Made by a program: the position numbers and the translations under genes | Notes under the pieces: generated by a model | Seen by the model: only the letters and a program-made list of their open reading frames with translations | Database searches by the model: none | Told to the model about the DNA's origin: nothing | Shown here: positions 34,461-44,185 of the stretch, in pieces | Position numbering within the stretch: position 1 is the first letter of the stretch | How the letters are laid out: each line of letters opens with the position of its first letter | Assembly: GCA_026770575.1 (NCBI GenBank) | Contig: MU657278.1 | Location: 56,521-120,520 of the forward strand | Direction of reading: 5' to 3' | From: Pelagophyceae sp. CCMP2097 | Lineage: Eukaryota > Sar > Pelagophyceae | Length of the DNA: 64,000 nt

Positions 34461-37400
34461 TCATCGCCGCGCACCGTCAGCGCCGTCGCCCGCGCCGTAG
34501 TCGTCGTAGTCGTCGTCGTCGTCTGCGTCGTCATCGCCGTACGGGTCGTTCTCGCCAAAGTCGTTCTCGCCAAAGTCGTCGTCGTCGTCGTCGTCGCCCG
34601 CGCCGTCGTCGTTTTCCGAGCCTTTGACATCGTCGGCTGCATCCGCGTCGGCCGCGTCGGCCGGCGGGACGCCGCCGTCGGCCGCCGCCGACACGTCGTC
34701 AACGGCACCGTCGTCGTCGCCCGCTTCGTCAGCGCCGTCGTCGTCGCCCACGGAGGGCGTCTGCGAGATGCGCACGGCGCCGTCTCGAAGGGTGATGGTG
34801 GCGATTTGACATCCTTTTAACTCTTCCATGTCTCGAAGGAAGTCAGCAGCCGTTTTTACGTCCAAATTCGCCACCTTTGACGCCTTCTTCGTCGGCGCTA
34901 GCCTCGAAGCGACTTTTATCTTCACCGCGTCGCCGTGCATGCCCACGGCCGTCGCGCGCCAGGGGGAGACCCAGCCGGACGGGTCGATGCCTATACAATC
35001 GATGAGAAATCTATAGAAAATTCGATGGGAATACCCCTCTGGATATCTACGACGCTTTGAGACAATTCCAGAAGAAGAAAAACTGCAATGCCGCCGTGTC
35101 GGGCCGTTAGAAGGCACCGTTTCAACCTGCCGATGAGAGGCCGGCGAGAGGGGCCGGGATTCTGGGGCCGACGACTATGGAGGCCCTCCAAAGGCGCCGT
35201 CGACGAGGGGCCGGCATGAGGGGCCTTCTCGAGGGGCCGTCTTAAGGCGCCGTTTCGGGGGTCCTTCTCAAGGGGCGATTTCGAAACACCATGCGCCGTC
35301 TCGAGCGGCCGTCTTGAGGCGCCGTTTCGAAGGGCCGCCTCAAGGAGCCCCCTCGAGGGGCCGTCCGAAGACGCCGTTTCGAGGCGCCTATTCGAGGGGC
35401 CTTTTCGAGGGGCCTTTTCGAGTGGCCGTCTCGAAGGACCATCTAAAGGCGCCGTTTCGAGGGGCCCTCTCGAAGGGCCGGCGAGAGGGGCAGTCTCGTA
35501 GGGTCGTCTCGTATGGCCGTCTGATAGAGAGGCCGTTTCGAGGGGCCCTTCGAGAGGCCGGTGAGCAAAGCCTTCTCGGGGGGCCTTCTCGAGGGGCCGT
35601 CTAAAGGCGCCGTTTCGGGGGGCCAACAAGAGGGGCCGTCTCGAGGGGTCGTCTCGAGGAGCGATCAATGGCCCTTGAAAGAGGCCGCGCAAGTGACCCC
35701 CAAACTACGGTCACTTGCCCGGCCTCTTTGGCGGTCACTTGCCCGACCTCGGCGCGGTCACTTGCAAGGCCTCTTTCAAGGGCCCTCGCAAAGCCCCCAC
35801 GCACGGTTCCTTGAAAGAGGCCCGTTTCGGGTCCTTACAGGGCCTCTTCAAGGCTCCTCGCGTCGGGCCTTGACAGCCTCTCGAGAAGGCACCGTCTCGA
35901 CGGCTCCATCTCGACGGCGCCTCGAAAGAACCCCTCGAAAAGAACTGTTGAGACGGCCCTTTGAGACGGCCCCTCATGGAGGCCCGTCGAGAAGATGCGT
36001 CGAGGCGGCGCCTCGGGACGGCGCCTTTAGACGGCCCCTCGAGACGACTCTTCGAGCCGGCCCCTCGAGCCGGCCACTCGAAACGGCGCCGCCTCGACGG
36101 CCTTTTGAAAATGTGGGTCGATAGAGGCCCCGGTTGCCGGACCCTCGAAACGGCACCTCGGGACGGTCCCTGTCGAAAGCCCTTGGAAACGGCGCCTCGG
36201 AGCTTCTCTCCCCCGCGCCGAACCGGCCGACGAAAGGGCGGTCGGCGAACGTTTGCGCATCGGTCGTTCCCCGAAGCTCGGTCCTTTGCAAAGATGTTTG
36301 ACTTTCCGCGATCCTGACGGATCCGACGGCAAGGGCGCCGGTAAGGTTGCAGAAGAGTTCAAACCTAGACGCCCGCTCAATCGAGGCCGGATTCCGCTCG
36401 GGAGCGCGAAAGGTTGATACTCTTGACCCTTTGTAAACTCTCCGAGCCCCGGTCGTATTTTGATTGACCAGATGGTATTTTGATTGACCAGATGGTATTT
36501 TGATGGAGATTCTCATGAAAGAAGAGGTCCGACTCTCACCTCTGCCGGCTCCTGTCCCGCTTCTTTGCAAAAGGGAGACGCACGCTTCCGCCGGGTCGCA
36601 GTCGTCTCGGCAGCCGGCGAGTAGGAGGGTTGTTCCAAAAACCCTAAGGCGCGTCGTCAGGGGCGGGGCGTCATGGCACAGCCCCGTTTGGCGCAGCGCC
36701 GTCGCGCCCGTGGGGCAGATACGGCACAGAGTCTTCCGGGAAATCCGAATTGCGCCTCTGAGGCGTCAATCGCTCAAAACGTTGTTCCAAAACGTTGTTC
36801 CCGAAACGCGCCAAAAAACGAAAGACGCGCGTCGTCGGCAAGGCAGCGCCGTGGCACAGTCCCGTCGGGCGCAGCGCCGCGACCCCGTCGAGCGGATGCG
36901 GCTCGGCAGGGCGTCGCTTCCGGGGTCTCTGGATCCATGTCTTTCAAATGTGCTCAAAAAAAACGGCTCTCAAAACGTCTCTCGAAACATCGTCGCGCAC
37001 CGGGCGCCTCCGGACTGCGTATGTTCTTGCATCAGCCCACCGATCCTACGCCCTGCATCAACCCGCCGATGCTGCGCGTGCGCCTGGCGAGAAGCTGCGG
37101 GACCGCGGGAGCCGCAGTCGTCTTTTGAGAGCCGTTTTTGTTTTAAAAAACAGCGGCGGCTCAAAATGCGGTGTCTGGGACGTACCGCTCCGCGAGGCCG
37201 GCGCAGGAAATCTCCACGCCAAACTCGCGCTCGTGCCTAGAACCGGCGCTGGATTGGGGTGGAATCGGACGAGCCCGGAGACGGGCCCTTTTAACGGTTT
37301 CGGAGACGGTTTGCGGTCCGGAAACGGCCCGTCGACGGTCCCTTGAGACGCCCTATGCCGTTTCAATGTTCCAGGCGGTCACTCTACACGCTTCCAGAGG

Positions 37401-38633
37401 CGGCCCCTTTGAGCGGTCAAGAGATGGCCCGTCGACGGTCCCTAGAGACGCCCTCTCGAGGGCCCTTTTGCCGCTGCACCGGTCCTGCGGCGGCCCCGGA
37501 GGCAGTCTCGGAGACGGCCTCTTGAGGCGGCCTGGGGTTTCCCAAGGTCCCAGGGGCGGCCGCGTAAACAGGCCCTTGAGACGGTCTGTCGAGGGTTCCG
37601 GAGGCGGCCCTCCTGCGGCCGTCGACAGCCCAGAGACGGGCCCGGAAACGGGCCCGGAAAAGGCCTTTTACGGTCCGTCGACGGTCCGGCGAGGGCCCCT
37701 TTCGAGGGCCCCTTTCGAGGGCCCCTTTCGAGGGCCCCTTTCGAGGGCCCCTTTCGAGGGCCGGGGGGAATGCTTCGGAGGCGGTCCCCGAAGCGGGCTT
37801 GGAGACGGCTCGTCGATGGGCCCTTCTGGCCATTTCCAGCTGCAGGTTCCGCCGATGGTCAGTCGACAAAACCCGTCGACAAAACCCGTCGACAAACCCA
37901 GAGACGGTCCAGTTCGACGGTCCCAGCCGCAAAGGTCCCTTTCGACGTCCCTTGAGGCGGCCCGGAGAAGGTCCCTCGGCAGTCGAAAGGGCCCTTTCGA
38001 CGGCCTCTTTCAACGGCCCCTTTCGACGGGCCCGAGGCGGCCCAAATCGAGGGACCCTTTCGAGGGTCCTTTCGACGGCCCCGTTCGACGGCCCATTTCG
38101 AAAGGCCTCTGTTCGATTGCCCTTTCGAGTGTCCCTTTAAAAAGTCGCACTTTTGCCAAAAGAAATTTGCACGGAGAAACGCACTCGATGGCCATCGTTT
38201 GGAGGTGTAGAGACAGAGCTTGAAAGTCCGCGCGCATGCCCGCAAACGCGACGACCACGCGGTCCGTCACCAAACAGACGTGGTTCGTGCGCCTGCCGCT
38301 TCGATTCCGGAAACGCACGGGGCGCTCGAAAAACGGGATAGAAAATGCGCACCCGCGTCGGCCGCGCAGCCCCGCCTCCGCGCCGTCGGCCTGCGCCGAC
38401 GCGACGACGATGCCTGCAAAGGCGGCGTGTTCGCACAAGGCTTTCGGGCGCGGCGGCGCAGGCCGGTGCCTTTGTGTGCTTTTCGGTGTGTTTTGCGACC
38501 CACCGTCTTGCGCGACAATCGCTGCCGCGGTCACTTTGCTCCGTTCGACTGCCTTGAAGGCGAACTCGACTTGCTGGAGGCGGCCCGTCGGGTCAAAAGT
38601 TGTGGGGCTGAACGAGTAGGGACTGCTGCCCAT
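34461..38633 (-). CDS. 20S proteasome alpha subunit (alpha2-like) with acidic tail
   Basis: Proposed exons: 38504-38633, 38353-38413, 38151-38292, 37001-37094, 36540-36643, 34461-34990. Exon 1 encodes MGSSPYSFSPTTFDPTGRLQ and QVEFAFKAVERS, the alpha-subunit N-terminal signature (closest to alpha2). Next come GIVVASAQ, then VTDRVVVAFAGMRADF, then GGLMQEHTQSGGAR, then VFGTTLLLAG, then IDPSGWVSPWRATAVG, all in family order. All junctions use GT-AG with matching phase. Exon 3 holds a 26-bp imperfect tandem duplication (37025-37050 / 37051-37076) that breaks the frame: the summed length is 1061 nt, and 1035 (345 codons) without it. A cryptic 17-nt GT-AG removal would also restore frame. The last 95 or so residues are Asp/Gly-rich, far longer than usual alpha tails. 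Alpha subunits form the outer proteasome ring and have no catalytic Thr. Introns 34991-36539 and 37095-38150 are full of short repeats. Confidence 0.85.
35110..36190. repeat. Short-repeat block in proteasome intron 5
   Basis: CGAGGGGCCGTCTCGAG-type units (35110-35660), then GGCCTCTTGCAAG-type units (35670-35860), then the opposite orientation GAGACGGCCCCTCGAG (35880-36190). Orientation flips within one intron. Confidence 0.85.
37025..37076 (-). repeat. 26-bp tandem duplication inside proteasome exon 3
   Basis: 37025-37050 and 37051-37076 match at 20 of 26 positions. On the coding strand both carry ATCGGYGGGYTGATGCA. One copy supplies GGLMQEHTQ in the correct frame. The extra copy shifts the frame and puts a TGA in the upstream frame. 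Confidence 0.85.
37260..38140. repeat. Short-repeat block in proteasome intron 3
   Basis: GACGGTCCCTTGAGACGGCC-type units, with an almost exact sub-array of GAGGGCCCCTTTC at about 37690-37762 and a short ACAAAACCCGTCG repeat near 37865-37895. Confidence 0.85.
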
Positions 38634-39507
38634 AACGTCGCAACCACAAACGACAACAACAGCCCAAATCGACCGCATCCTCTGCGGAGCCCGGGGCCGG
38701 CCAAGCAGGGCCGGGGGGACGAGAAGAGGGACCGACCCTGAGCGGTGAAAGCTGCCTCGATCACTCGCTGAAATATTAGGCGACTGGCAGTCCACGCTTT
38801 CCTTATATGGAGAATTTCTCCATGGAGAGTTTTCAGTTGAGTCGTCCGTTGGGTCTTCATTATATGGCGCTGTTTGATGCCCGGAGGTCGGCGGGGCGTT
38901 CGGGGCGGCAAGGGGGTGCCAGCGCGCTCTCTTGCGCCGAGATTTGAGACGTTTTTTTATTTTTTCCCCTTGCGCATATTCGAGGACCCCTTGACCTGAG
39001 TAGAAACCTGAGTACGCAAGTCGTCCTCACATCCTGAGTAAACCTGAGTGTGGTTTGACGGGTGGTCAACCCGAGTAATTTCCTGAGTAAGATTACTAGG
39101 GACCGGGCGGTCAACCCGAGTAGATTCCTGAGTAAGATTACTAGGGACCGGGCGGTCAACCCGAGTAGATTCCTGAGTAAGATTACTAGGGACCGGGCGG
39201 GCAACCCGAGTAGATTCCTGAGTAGGTGGTTGGCGGCTCGACTTATGCCTCACGTAGAGGATACCGAAGCGACGAGACTGCATACCGAGCGACTTTTTCC
39301 CATGGGACCAGCCGCGCCAAGTAAAGCGTGAGATGTTGTTTGTTTTCTACTCCATTGCACCGTGAGAGCCCATAATGCCCGCGTCGCGCACAGGGCGCGA
39401 CATGGTTCCTTTTGGCGGCGAGACGACGTCTCAAAAGCGAAGGTCCACGTGCGACATTCAACCAGCGTCTTCCCACGCGCTCTCGCAGGTCTTATCTCTT
39501 TCATGGA

Positions 39508-39682
39508 ATGTCCCCCCGTAGGCGGATGACCAAAGCCTTCGACAAGTTGGTGTCAAGGGCCGAGTTCCGGCACGTGATGGAGGTGGGCGCGCAGGAAGCT
39601 CTGAGGTGCGTAGCTCCATCAATGCTCCGAATGGCTGCTCGTGATGAGGCCGGTGCTACAGGATGGGCTTTGAGCACGACGC

Positions 39683-39713
<31 letters not shown>

Positions 39714-40245
39714 GCTGCCCCGTCGCCGCGGGATGACCGCGACGACGTCGACGCGGATTTAGATGACGAGGAGGCGCGGATCGTCCAGATCGCGGAGACG
39801 ATCATGCGACGAGGAGGGTCGACCGCGATAGATCCAAAGGACTCGGCGCAACTCGTCGAAATGATGTTGAGCCCCACGTCCTATACTGCGTCGGCGATTA
39901 CGATCGGGCAATGCAGATCGTCCAGAAACAGCCCATGTTCACTTAGCCGCCCATGGCCGCAAGGGGGCGCTGTGGGAAACACTGAATGTGATGCAGAGGC
40001 GGTGCGATGCAGATGGAGAGGAGTTGCTGAACGTCACTGCCCGCCCTCATAGGTTCGGCACCCACACATACGCGGCGTCTTTAGTCCGGAAGAACCCGAC
40101 AATTGAAGTCTTCGCGGCGGCGCTCGAGCAAGCGCACGACGAAGGGACGATCACCCCGGGGCTTCTCGCGCGAGGCCAGGGCGTGCTGAAGCACATGGCG
40201 GAGGGCACGCTCGTCGACGCACTGCGGCAACGCCTCTTCGACTGA
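39508..40245 (+). CDS. Hypothetical protein inside inverted-repeat element
   Basis: Exon 1 (39508-39605) encodes MSPRRRMTKAFDKLVSRAEF and ends at CTGAG|GTGCGT. A 56-nt intron ends at GCTACAG, and exon 2 starts at 39662 with matching phase (EALR/MGFEHD), followed by an Ala run and an acidic stretch. A C-terminal part in another frame (from about 39900 to TGA 40245) reads HVHLAAHGRKGALWETLNVM and, further on, NPTIEVFAAALEQAHDEGT, a compact helical region. A second intron or a frameshift between 39855 and 39920 is required. No family recognised. It could be an element-borne gene or a host gene caught between inverted repeats. Confidence 0.45.
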
Positions 40246-40566
40246 GCGCGCGGAGTAGGCTGCCGCCAGCCACACAGGCCGCACCGATAAATCCACTCTC
40301 GCTCCATTGCCGGCCGTGCTGAAACTCTTGCTTCGACTAAGAAAGACCATTCAACCCACTCGGTTGCCTCTGGGAAGTCGCTCGGTATGCAGTCTCGTCG
40401 CTTCGGTATCCTCTACGTGAGGCATAAGTCGAGCCGCCAACCACCTACTCAGGAATCTACTCGGGTTGCCCGCCCGGTCCCTAGTAATCTTACTCAGGAA
40501 TCTACTCGGGTTGACCGCCCGGTCCCTAGTAATCTTACTCAGGAAATTACTCGGGTTGACCACCCG

Positions 40567-40606
40567 NNNNNNNNNNNNNNNNNNNNNNNNNNNNNNNNNN
40601 NNNNNN
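40567..40606. other. Assembly gap (40 N)
   Basis: Run of N inside the tandem-repeat part of the right inverted arm. Repeat-copy number there is therefore unknown. Confidence 1.
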
Positions 40607-40737
40607 AACGCCCCGCCGACCTCCGGGCATCAAACAGCGCCATATAATGAAGACCCAACGGACGACTCAACTGAAAACTCTCCATGGAGAAATTCTCCAT
40701 ACAATTGTATAAGGAAAGCGGGCAGTCCACCAGTCTC

Positions 40738-40779
40738 ATCGCGGCATCATGCCGTTCCCATTTCCGCAAGGGAACCTTA
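40738..40779 (+). repeat. Direct repeat flanking copia ORF, left
   Basis: CATCGCGGCATCATGCCGTT followed by CCATTTCCGCAAGGGAACC. It matches 42310-42352 and, reversed and diverged, 44586-44640. It is probably an LTR or LTR-adjacent fragment. Confidence 0.7.
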
Positions 40780-40792
40780 GGCCGGCCCGCAC

Positions 40793-42181
40793 GTGGCGAC
40801 GCACTCCAGTCCGTCCCCAGGCTACACGGCCGTCAAGTTCATGGCGGCGCACGCGGCGCACTACGGCAACGTTCTCCTCGCCGACGACACCATCGACGCC
40901 TACCTCAAAGGTGCGCCGCGCGACGAACCTTTCTACGCGTTCTTTCCGGCCAACTGGCGGCTCTACATGCTCGCCGAGTTTGGCAACGACCAAGCGCAGT
41001 GGCCGTACGACCCCGCGACGCACGTCTGCTGCATCACGGGCAACATCCCCGGCGCCCTCGACGCCGGCGCCATCTGGCGCGACGCGATCCACCCCGTCAT
41101 CACGTCCCTCGGCTTCGTCGTCACACCGCTGAGCGAAGCCCTCTACGTCCGCCGCGAGCCCGATGGCACCACGTCTGGACTCATGCTTTGGACGGACGAC
41201 GCCATCGTCTCGGCCACCGCGGCGCGCGCGGCCGAGATCACGGGCGCCATCAGCGCGCGTTTCGCCTCCAAGGGATGCCGCATCCTCGGCTCCGAGGACG
41301 CCGACATGCTCGCGCTCGACATCGTCGCAAATCCCGACGGCGGGTATTCCATCCACATGACGACCTACGAGACCGCCCTCGTGGCCAAGCTTGGCTACAA
41401 AGACGCGACGGCCGCGAAGACGCCTCTGCCCGCTTTATGGCACGCCGACTCAACCGAGGACCCCGAGGCCTCGCACGGCGCTCCGGCGCACAAGTTCCAC
41501 GACCCCCGCGTCGCCATCGGCCTGCTCACCTTCAACGCCTACATCCTGCGCGCCGACTACTCCTTCGCCCTCTCTTCGCTCTCGGGCGCCATTGGAGTAT
41601 GGGCGGAGAAGCACGACCGCGCGTTAGGTCGCACCATCCGCTACCTCAAAGGGCGCATCGGCGCGAAGATCACCTGGCCCGGCAAGTTCCCGATCACGAC
41701 CAAGGCCTACGTCGACGCCAGCTTCGGCAACGAGCTCTTCGACGGCAACTCTACGGCTCGGGCGCGCTCGCGCATCGCCGGCGTGCTCTACCTGGGACCG
41801 ACCCCGATCTGGTACTTTACGGCGCGCACCAAGACGACGCCTTTGTCCACGGCAGAGGCGGAGCTCCTCGCGTTGGTCCGCCTCCTGCGCGGCCTCGTCA
41901 TCCTACGTGTAACCATCATGATGCTCTTCGGCATAAAGGACTTGCCGCCGACATACGTCTACGAGGACAACATGGCCGTGGTGCAGATGCTCCGCAAGCG
42001 AGTCATTTCAGGCCGCTCACGCCACGTCCGCGTCGCCATCGGCTACGTCCTAGACGTCCTCGACGCGGGCCACGCCATCGTCTCCTTCGTCGGCACCAAG
42101 GACCAACTCGCCAACGGCCTCACCAAGGCGGAAACAAAGGACGAACACGCGCGCACGTTCGCCGCGTTCTTCTCGGAGTAG
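40793..42181 (+). CDS. Ty1/copia retrotransposon RT and RNase H, 5'-truncated
   Basis: A 462-codon uninterrupted frame. It opens at the start of the copia RT domain (AVKFMAAHAAHYGN, then DDTIDAYLKG, the family V/T-AYLHG motif), with the catalytic block LMLWTDDAIV near 41180-41210 where copia elements normally have Y/F-V-D-D. RNase H motifs follow: AYVDASFG, then TKTTPLSTAEAELLAL, then YVYEDNMAVVQM, and the end matches the family DQLANGLTK. Gag, protease and integrase are absent. The left boundary falls 18 bp after the inverted-repeat element. A 42-bp sequence (40738-40779) recurs at 42310-42352, flanking the ORF. The frame may be read as a truncated gene but is not autonomous. Confidence 0.9.
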   Translation: MATHSSPSPGYTAVKFMAAHAAHYGNVLLADDTIDAYLKGAPRDEPFYAFFPANWRLYMLAEFGNDQAQWPYDPATHVCCITGNIPGALDAGAIWRDAIHPVITSLGFVVTPLSEALYVRREPDGTTSGLMLWTDDAIVSATAARAAEITGAISARFASKGCRILGSEDADMLALDIVANPDGGYSIHMTTYETALVAKLGYKDATAAKTPLPALWHADSTEDPEASHGAPAHKFHDPRVAIGLLTFNAYILRADYSFALSSLSGAIGVWAEKHDRALGRTIRYLKGRIGAKITWPGKFPITTKAYVDASFGNELFDGNSTARARSRIAGVLYLGPTPIWYFTARTKTTPLSTAEAELLALVRLLRGLVILRVTIMMLFGIKDLPPTYVYEDNMAVVQMLRKRVISGRSRHVRVAIGYVLDVLDAGHAIVSFVGTKDQLANGLTKAETKDEHARTFAAFFSE

Positions 42182-42309
42182 GTCTGCGGCGATGTCTCGC
42201 CGCCCTTCAAGCTCTAGTTCTCTCTTTTTCTTAACGTCAAAGAAGGGACTCTACTTCCTCTCGTGCCTCCCGTTCATCTTCATTTCGCTCCGGCACGCGA
42301 GTGGGGGAG

Positions 42310-42500
42310 CATCGCGGCATCATGCCGTTCACATTCCCGCCGAGGGAACCTTAACCCTTGCGGAAAATTCCATCCGGAAGATTCCATCCCCGAAGGAATC
42401 CTAACCCTCACAAATCCGTGAACCTAACCCCCAAATACATCACACAGTTCTAACTCTGACTGTGGGCACTACGAGTCTGACGAGCAGTCGAAATGAGATC
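42310..42500 (+). repeat. Direct repeat / probable LTR remnant, right
   Basis: Begins with the same 42-bp sequence as 40738-40779. It continues through CTAACCCTCACAAATCC and CACAGTTCTAACTCTGACTG to GTGGGCACTA. A reversed relative of the whole stretch lies at 44515-44650, which supports a long-terminal-repeat family. Confidence 0.6.
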
Positions 42501-42592
42501 ACGTCGTCAACTAAAATTCACTTCGAAAATATTTGGACGAATGGCATATCAACCGGAAGGTGTTCCCCTTGAGCACCTGCGAGTTCCCTTGG

Positions 42593-42790
42593 CGTTGACC
42601 TGGGGGTGAAAAACCACTTAATCCAAGGTAGCAGTCGAGACTGCGCATCGAGGAGCGGCTGTTGACATGAAAATATGACACCATCTGCCACTGACGTATG
42701 CCCTGGCAAAAGGGATTTCCGGTCCCAGTGCCAGGAGCCAGTTGAGAAAAGTGTATATAAACATATCCCATTCTTATTGAGTTTTTTTGG
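42593..42790 (+). repeat. Dispersed repeat (GGAGCGGCTGTTGACATG), copy A
   Basis: About 195 bp: AAAACCACTT, AGCAGTCGAGACTG, GGAGCGGCTGTTGACATGAA, GGTCCCAGTGCCAGGAGCCA, GTGTATATAAACA. Homologous to 55180-55375 (+) and, truncated, to 63845-63985 (-). TATATAAA near the right end would suit a promoter of an element. Confidence 0.85.
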
Positions 42791-42955
42791 TACCCAGACC
42801 CGGATTTGAATCGGCGTACATTAATTTCACTTGCTAACATTTTCCCAAATTTTATTTTATACGCAAAGCCGAGCTCGAACCTTTTTTTTGGCGTTGACCT
42901 GGGGGGGAGCTTACGCGACGCGTGTCGTGGACGAGCAGGGCGCGGACGAGCAGAG
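42790..42955. repeat. tRNA-like box plus dispersed GACGAGCAG repeat
   Basis: 42788-42840 (ACCCAGACCCGGATTTGAAT...) matches 55848-55890; the reverse strand carries a B-box-like TTCAAATCCGGGTCTGGGTA. It is followed by the 45-bp repeat at 42911-42955, also present at 55898-55940 and 861-907. Confidence 0.7.
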
Positions 42956-42973
42956 TCATTTTTCTTTTCTTTC

Positions 42974-43017
42974 GTTGACCTGGGGGGGGGGGGGGGGGCG
43001 GCCCCCTCAGGTCAACC
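42974..43017. repeat. Poly-G hairpin
   Basis: GTTGACCTG plus a run of 17 G, then CGGCCCCC and the reverse complement CAGGTCAAC. The sequence can form a hairpin on one strand or a G-quadruplex on the other. The same GTTGACCTGGGGG start occurs at 42594 and 42891. Confidence 0.8.
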
Positions 43018-43019
43018 TT

Positions 43020-43390
43020 TCAGGATCTCGCAGGTGCTTGAGGGGAAGGCACCTCGGACGCCGCCTCGTTTGTGGCCACGTCGGTGCTCGCGTCGACGTG
43101 GTCGGCAAGCTCCGTTTGCTGCACAAGCACGGCAGCGCGTGGCGCGCCTTCTTTGGCTTGTTCCACGACGAACACCTTCCGGTCGATATATAACGTTCGC
43201 TAAAAAGTATCGTCCTTTTGGTCGATAACTTGGATTTGATTGAAAAAGTAATAAAAACTCAATTAAAGCACCAGACTCTGGTCCAGAGGCGCCTTCAAGG
43301 GCTTTTAAAAAAACCTTAACGTTTTTGTGGGCTGATCTAATTTCGACTGTGAGGTTGAAAGCGCAGCCGAAGAACTCCACTCGCGCGCCA
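43020..43390. other. No gene recognised
   Basis: A GC-rich half (43020-43190) and an AT-rich half with poly-A/T runs. Frames show no recognised motif. Confidence 0.4.
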
Positions 43391-43392
43391 CG

Positions 43393-43471
43393 ATGGACGA
43401 CCCGCCGGCCGCCGCGCGCAAGCCCTGCTGCGTCTGCGACGCGCCGGGCGGCAAGCACTACACCAAGTGCA
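43393..43471 (+). CDS. Possible first exon, Cys-rich (zinc-finger HIT-like?)
   Basis: ATG 43393 begins MDDPPAAARKPCCVCDAPGG, followed by K-H-Y-T-K-C. A donor at CACCAA|GTGCAAAT would end the exon just before the fold-back element. C-x2-C-x8-K-Y-like spacing resembles the start of a HIT zinc finger, and KPCCVC also recalls COX17, so the family is open. No following exon was identified. Confidence 0.3.
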
Positions 43472-43495
43472 AATCGTCGAAACAGGAATCTTTCG

Positions 43496-43705
43496 CGAAT
43501 TACACTAAGAGAAGCGTTTTCGGACTCGCCGCTTCAGCACGCGTCGAATGCGCTAAATGGCGTCTCAAATTTCAAAACGGTCAATTTTGCTCCTGCCAGA
43601 GGTAAACAACAACAAAATGATCGTTTTGACTTTTAAGACGCCGCTTAGCACATTCGACGCGAGTTGAAGCGGCGAGTCCGAAAACGCTTCTCTTAGTGTA
43701 ATTCG
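43496..43705. mobile_element. Fold-back element, about 94-bp arms
   Basis: Arms 43496-43589 and 43613-43705 are near-perfect reverse complements (CGAATTACACTAAGAGAAGC, GTTTTCGGACTCGCCGCTTC ...) around a 23-nt spacer. Both strands therefore encode the same peptide fragment, which is not a gene. It may be a MITE-like insertion. Confidence 0.85.
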
Positions 43706-43925
43706 TAAATGTTGCATTTTCAGCGATTCTATTCGGCGACATGGCCTGCCCGGGGAGCCATACAGTGCTTAGATAGTGGTAGGCTCCCGGCCCCTGCGTG
43801 GCCCTATACGCCAATTGTTTGGTTGCCAACGCAGGAATCAGTTCACGTAAGTCACGCTTAAGCGATGCGGTCCTGACTTTGATGATGGGGTTGCGCGAAA
43901 AAATATGACTTTGGAGCATGATATC

Positions 43926-44036
43926 TTTTGACTGCAAGTGTGCCCGTTGTCAAGGATATCGGGGATCGCGAGAGGAGGCTGGGCCCTACCTCGATCCGTC
44001 GCCCGTGACAACGGGCACCCTAGGGTGCAGTCAAAA
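43926..44036. mobile_element. Short inverted-repeat element
   Basis: Left TTTTGACTGCAAGTGTGCCC with GTTGTCA and right (reverse complement) TTTTGACTGCACCCTAGGGT with GCCCGTTGTCA pair over about 28 bp. The right-end sequence ATCCGTCGCCCGTGACAACG occurs again at 44155-44175, which suggests a second end nearby. Confidence 0.75.
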
Positions 44037-44185
44037 GTTGTGTGGTCTCAAAGTTGACCTTTTCTCGAACTTTAGCAACCTGCAGCTCAGCTCTGCAAGC
44101 AGTTTTATAGTCACAGACAGGAGCGTTCGAAAGAGGAGGTTAAGGGCTCTCCATATCCGTCGCCCGTGACAACGCGCAGTGCCCA

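Larger units (their letters stand above)
38795..40720. mobile_element. 1.9-kb element with long terminal inverted repeats
   Basis: Arms 38795-39292 and 40380-40720 are reverse complements: both start with CGCTTTCCTT read inward and both end at GGATACCGAAGCGACGAGAC followed by TGCATACCGAGCGACTT. Each arm contains a 45-bp tandem repeat (GGTCAACCCGAGTAGATTCC...), about 3.5 copies on the left and fewer on the right, where a 40-bp assembly gap sits. The right arm has an 11-bp insertion. The core 39293-40379 carries the gene at 39508-40245. It lies 160 bp upstream of the proteasome start codon and directly beside the copia remnant. No transposase motif was recognised. Confidence 0.8.

Noticed and set aside
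39063..39220. 45-bp direct repeats as a CRISPR array
   Set aside because: The copies are contiguous with no unique spacers, the genome is eukaryotic, and the repeats belong to a terminal inverted arm.
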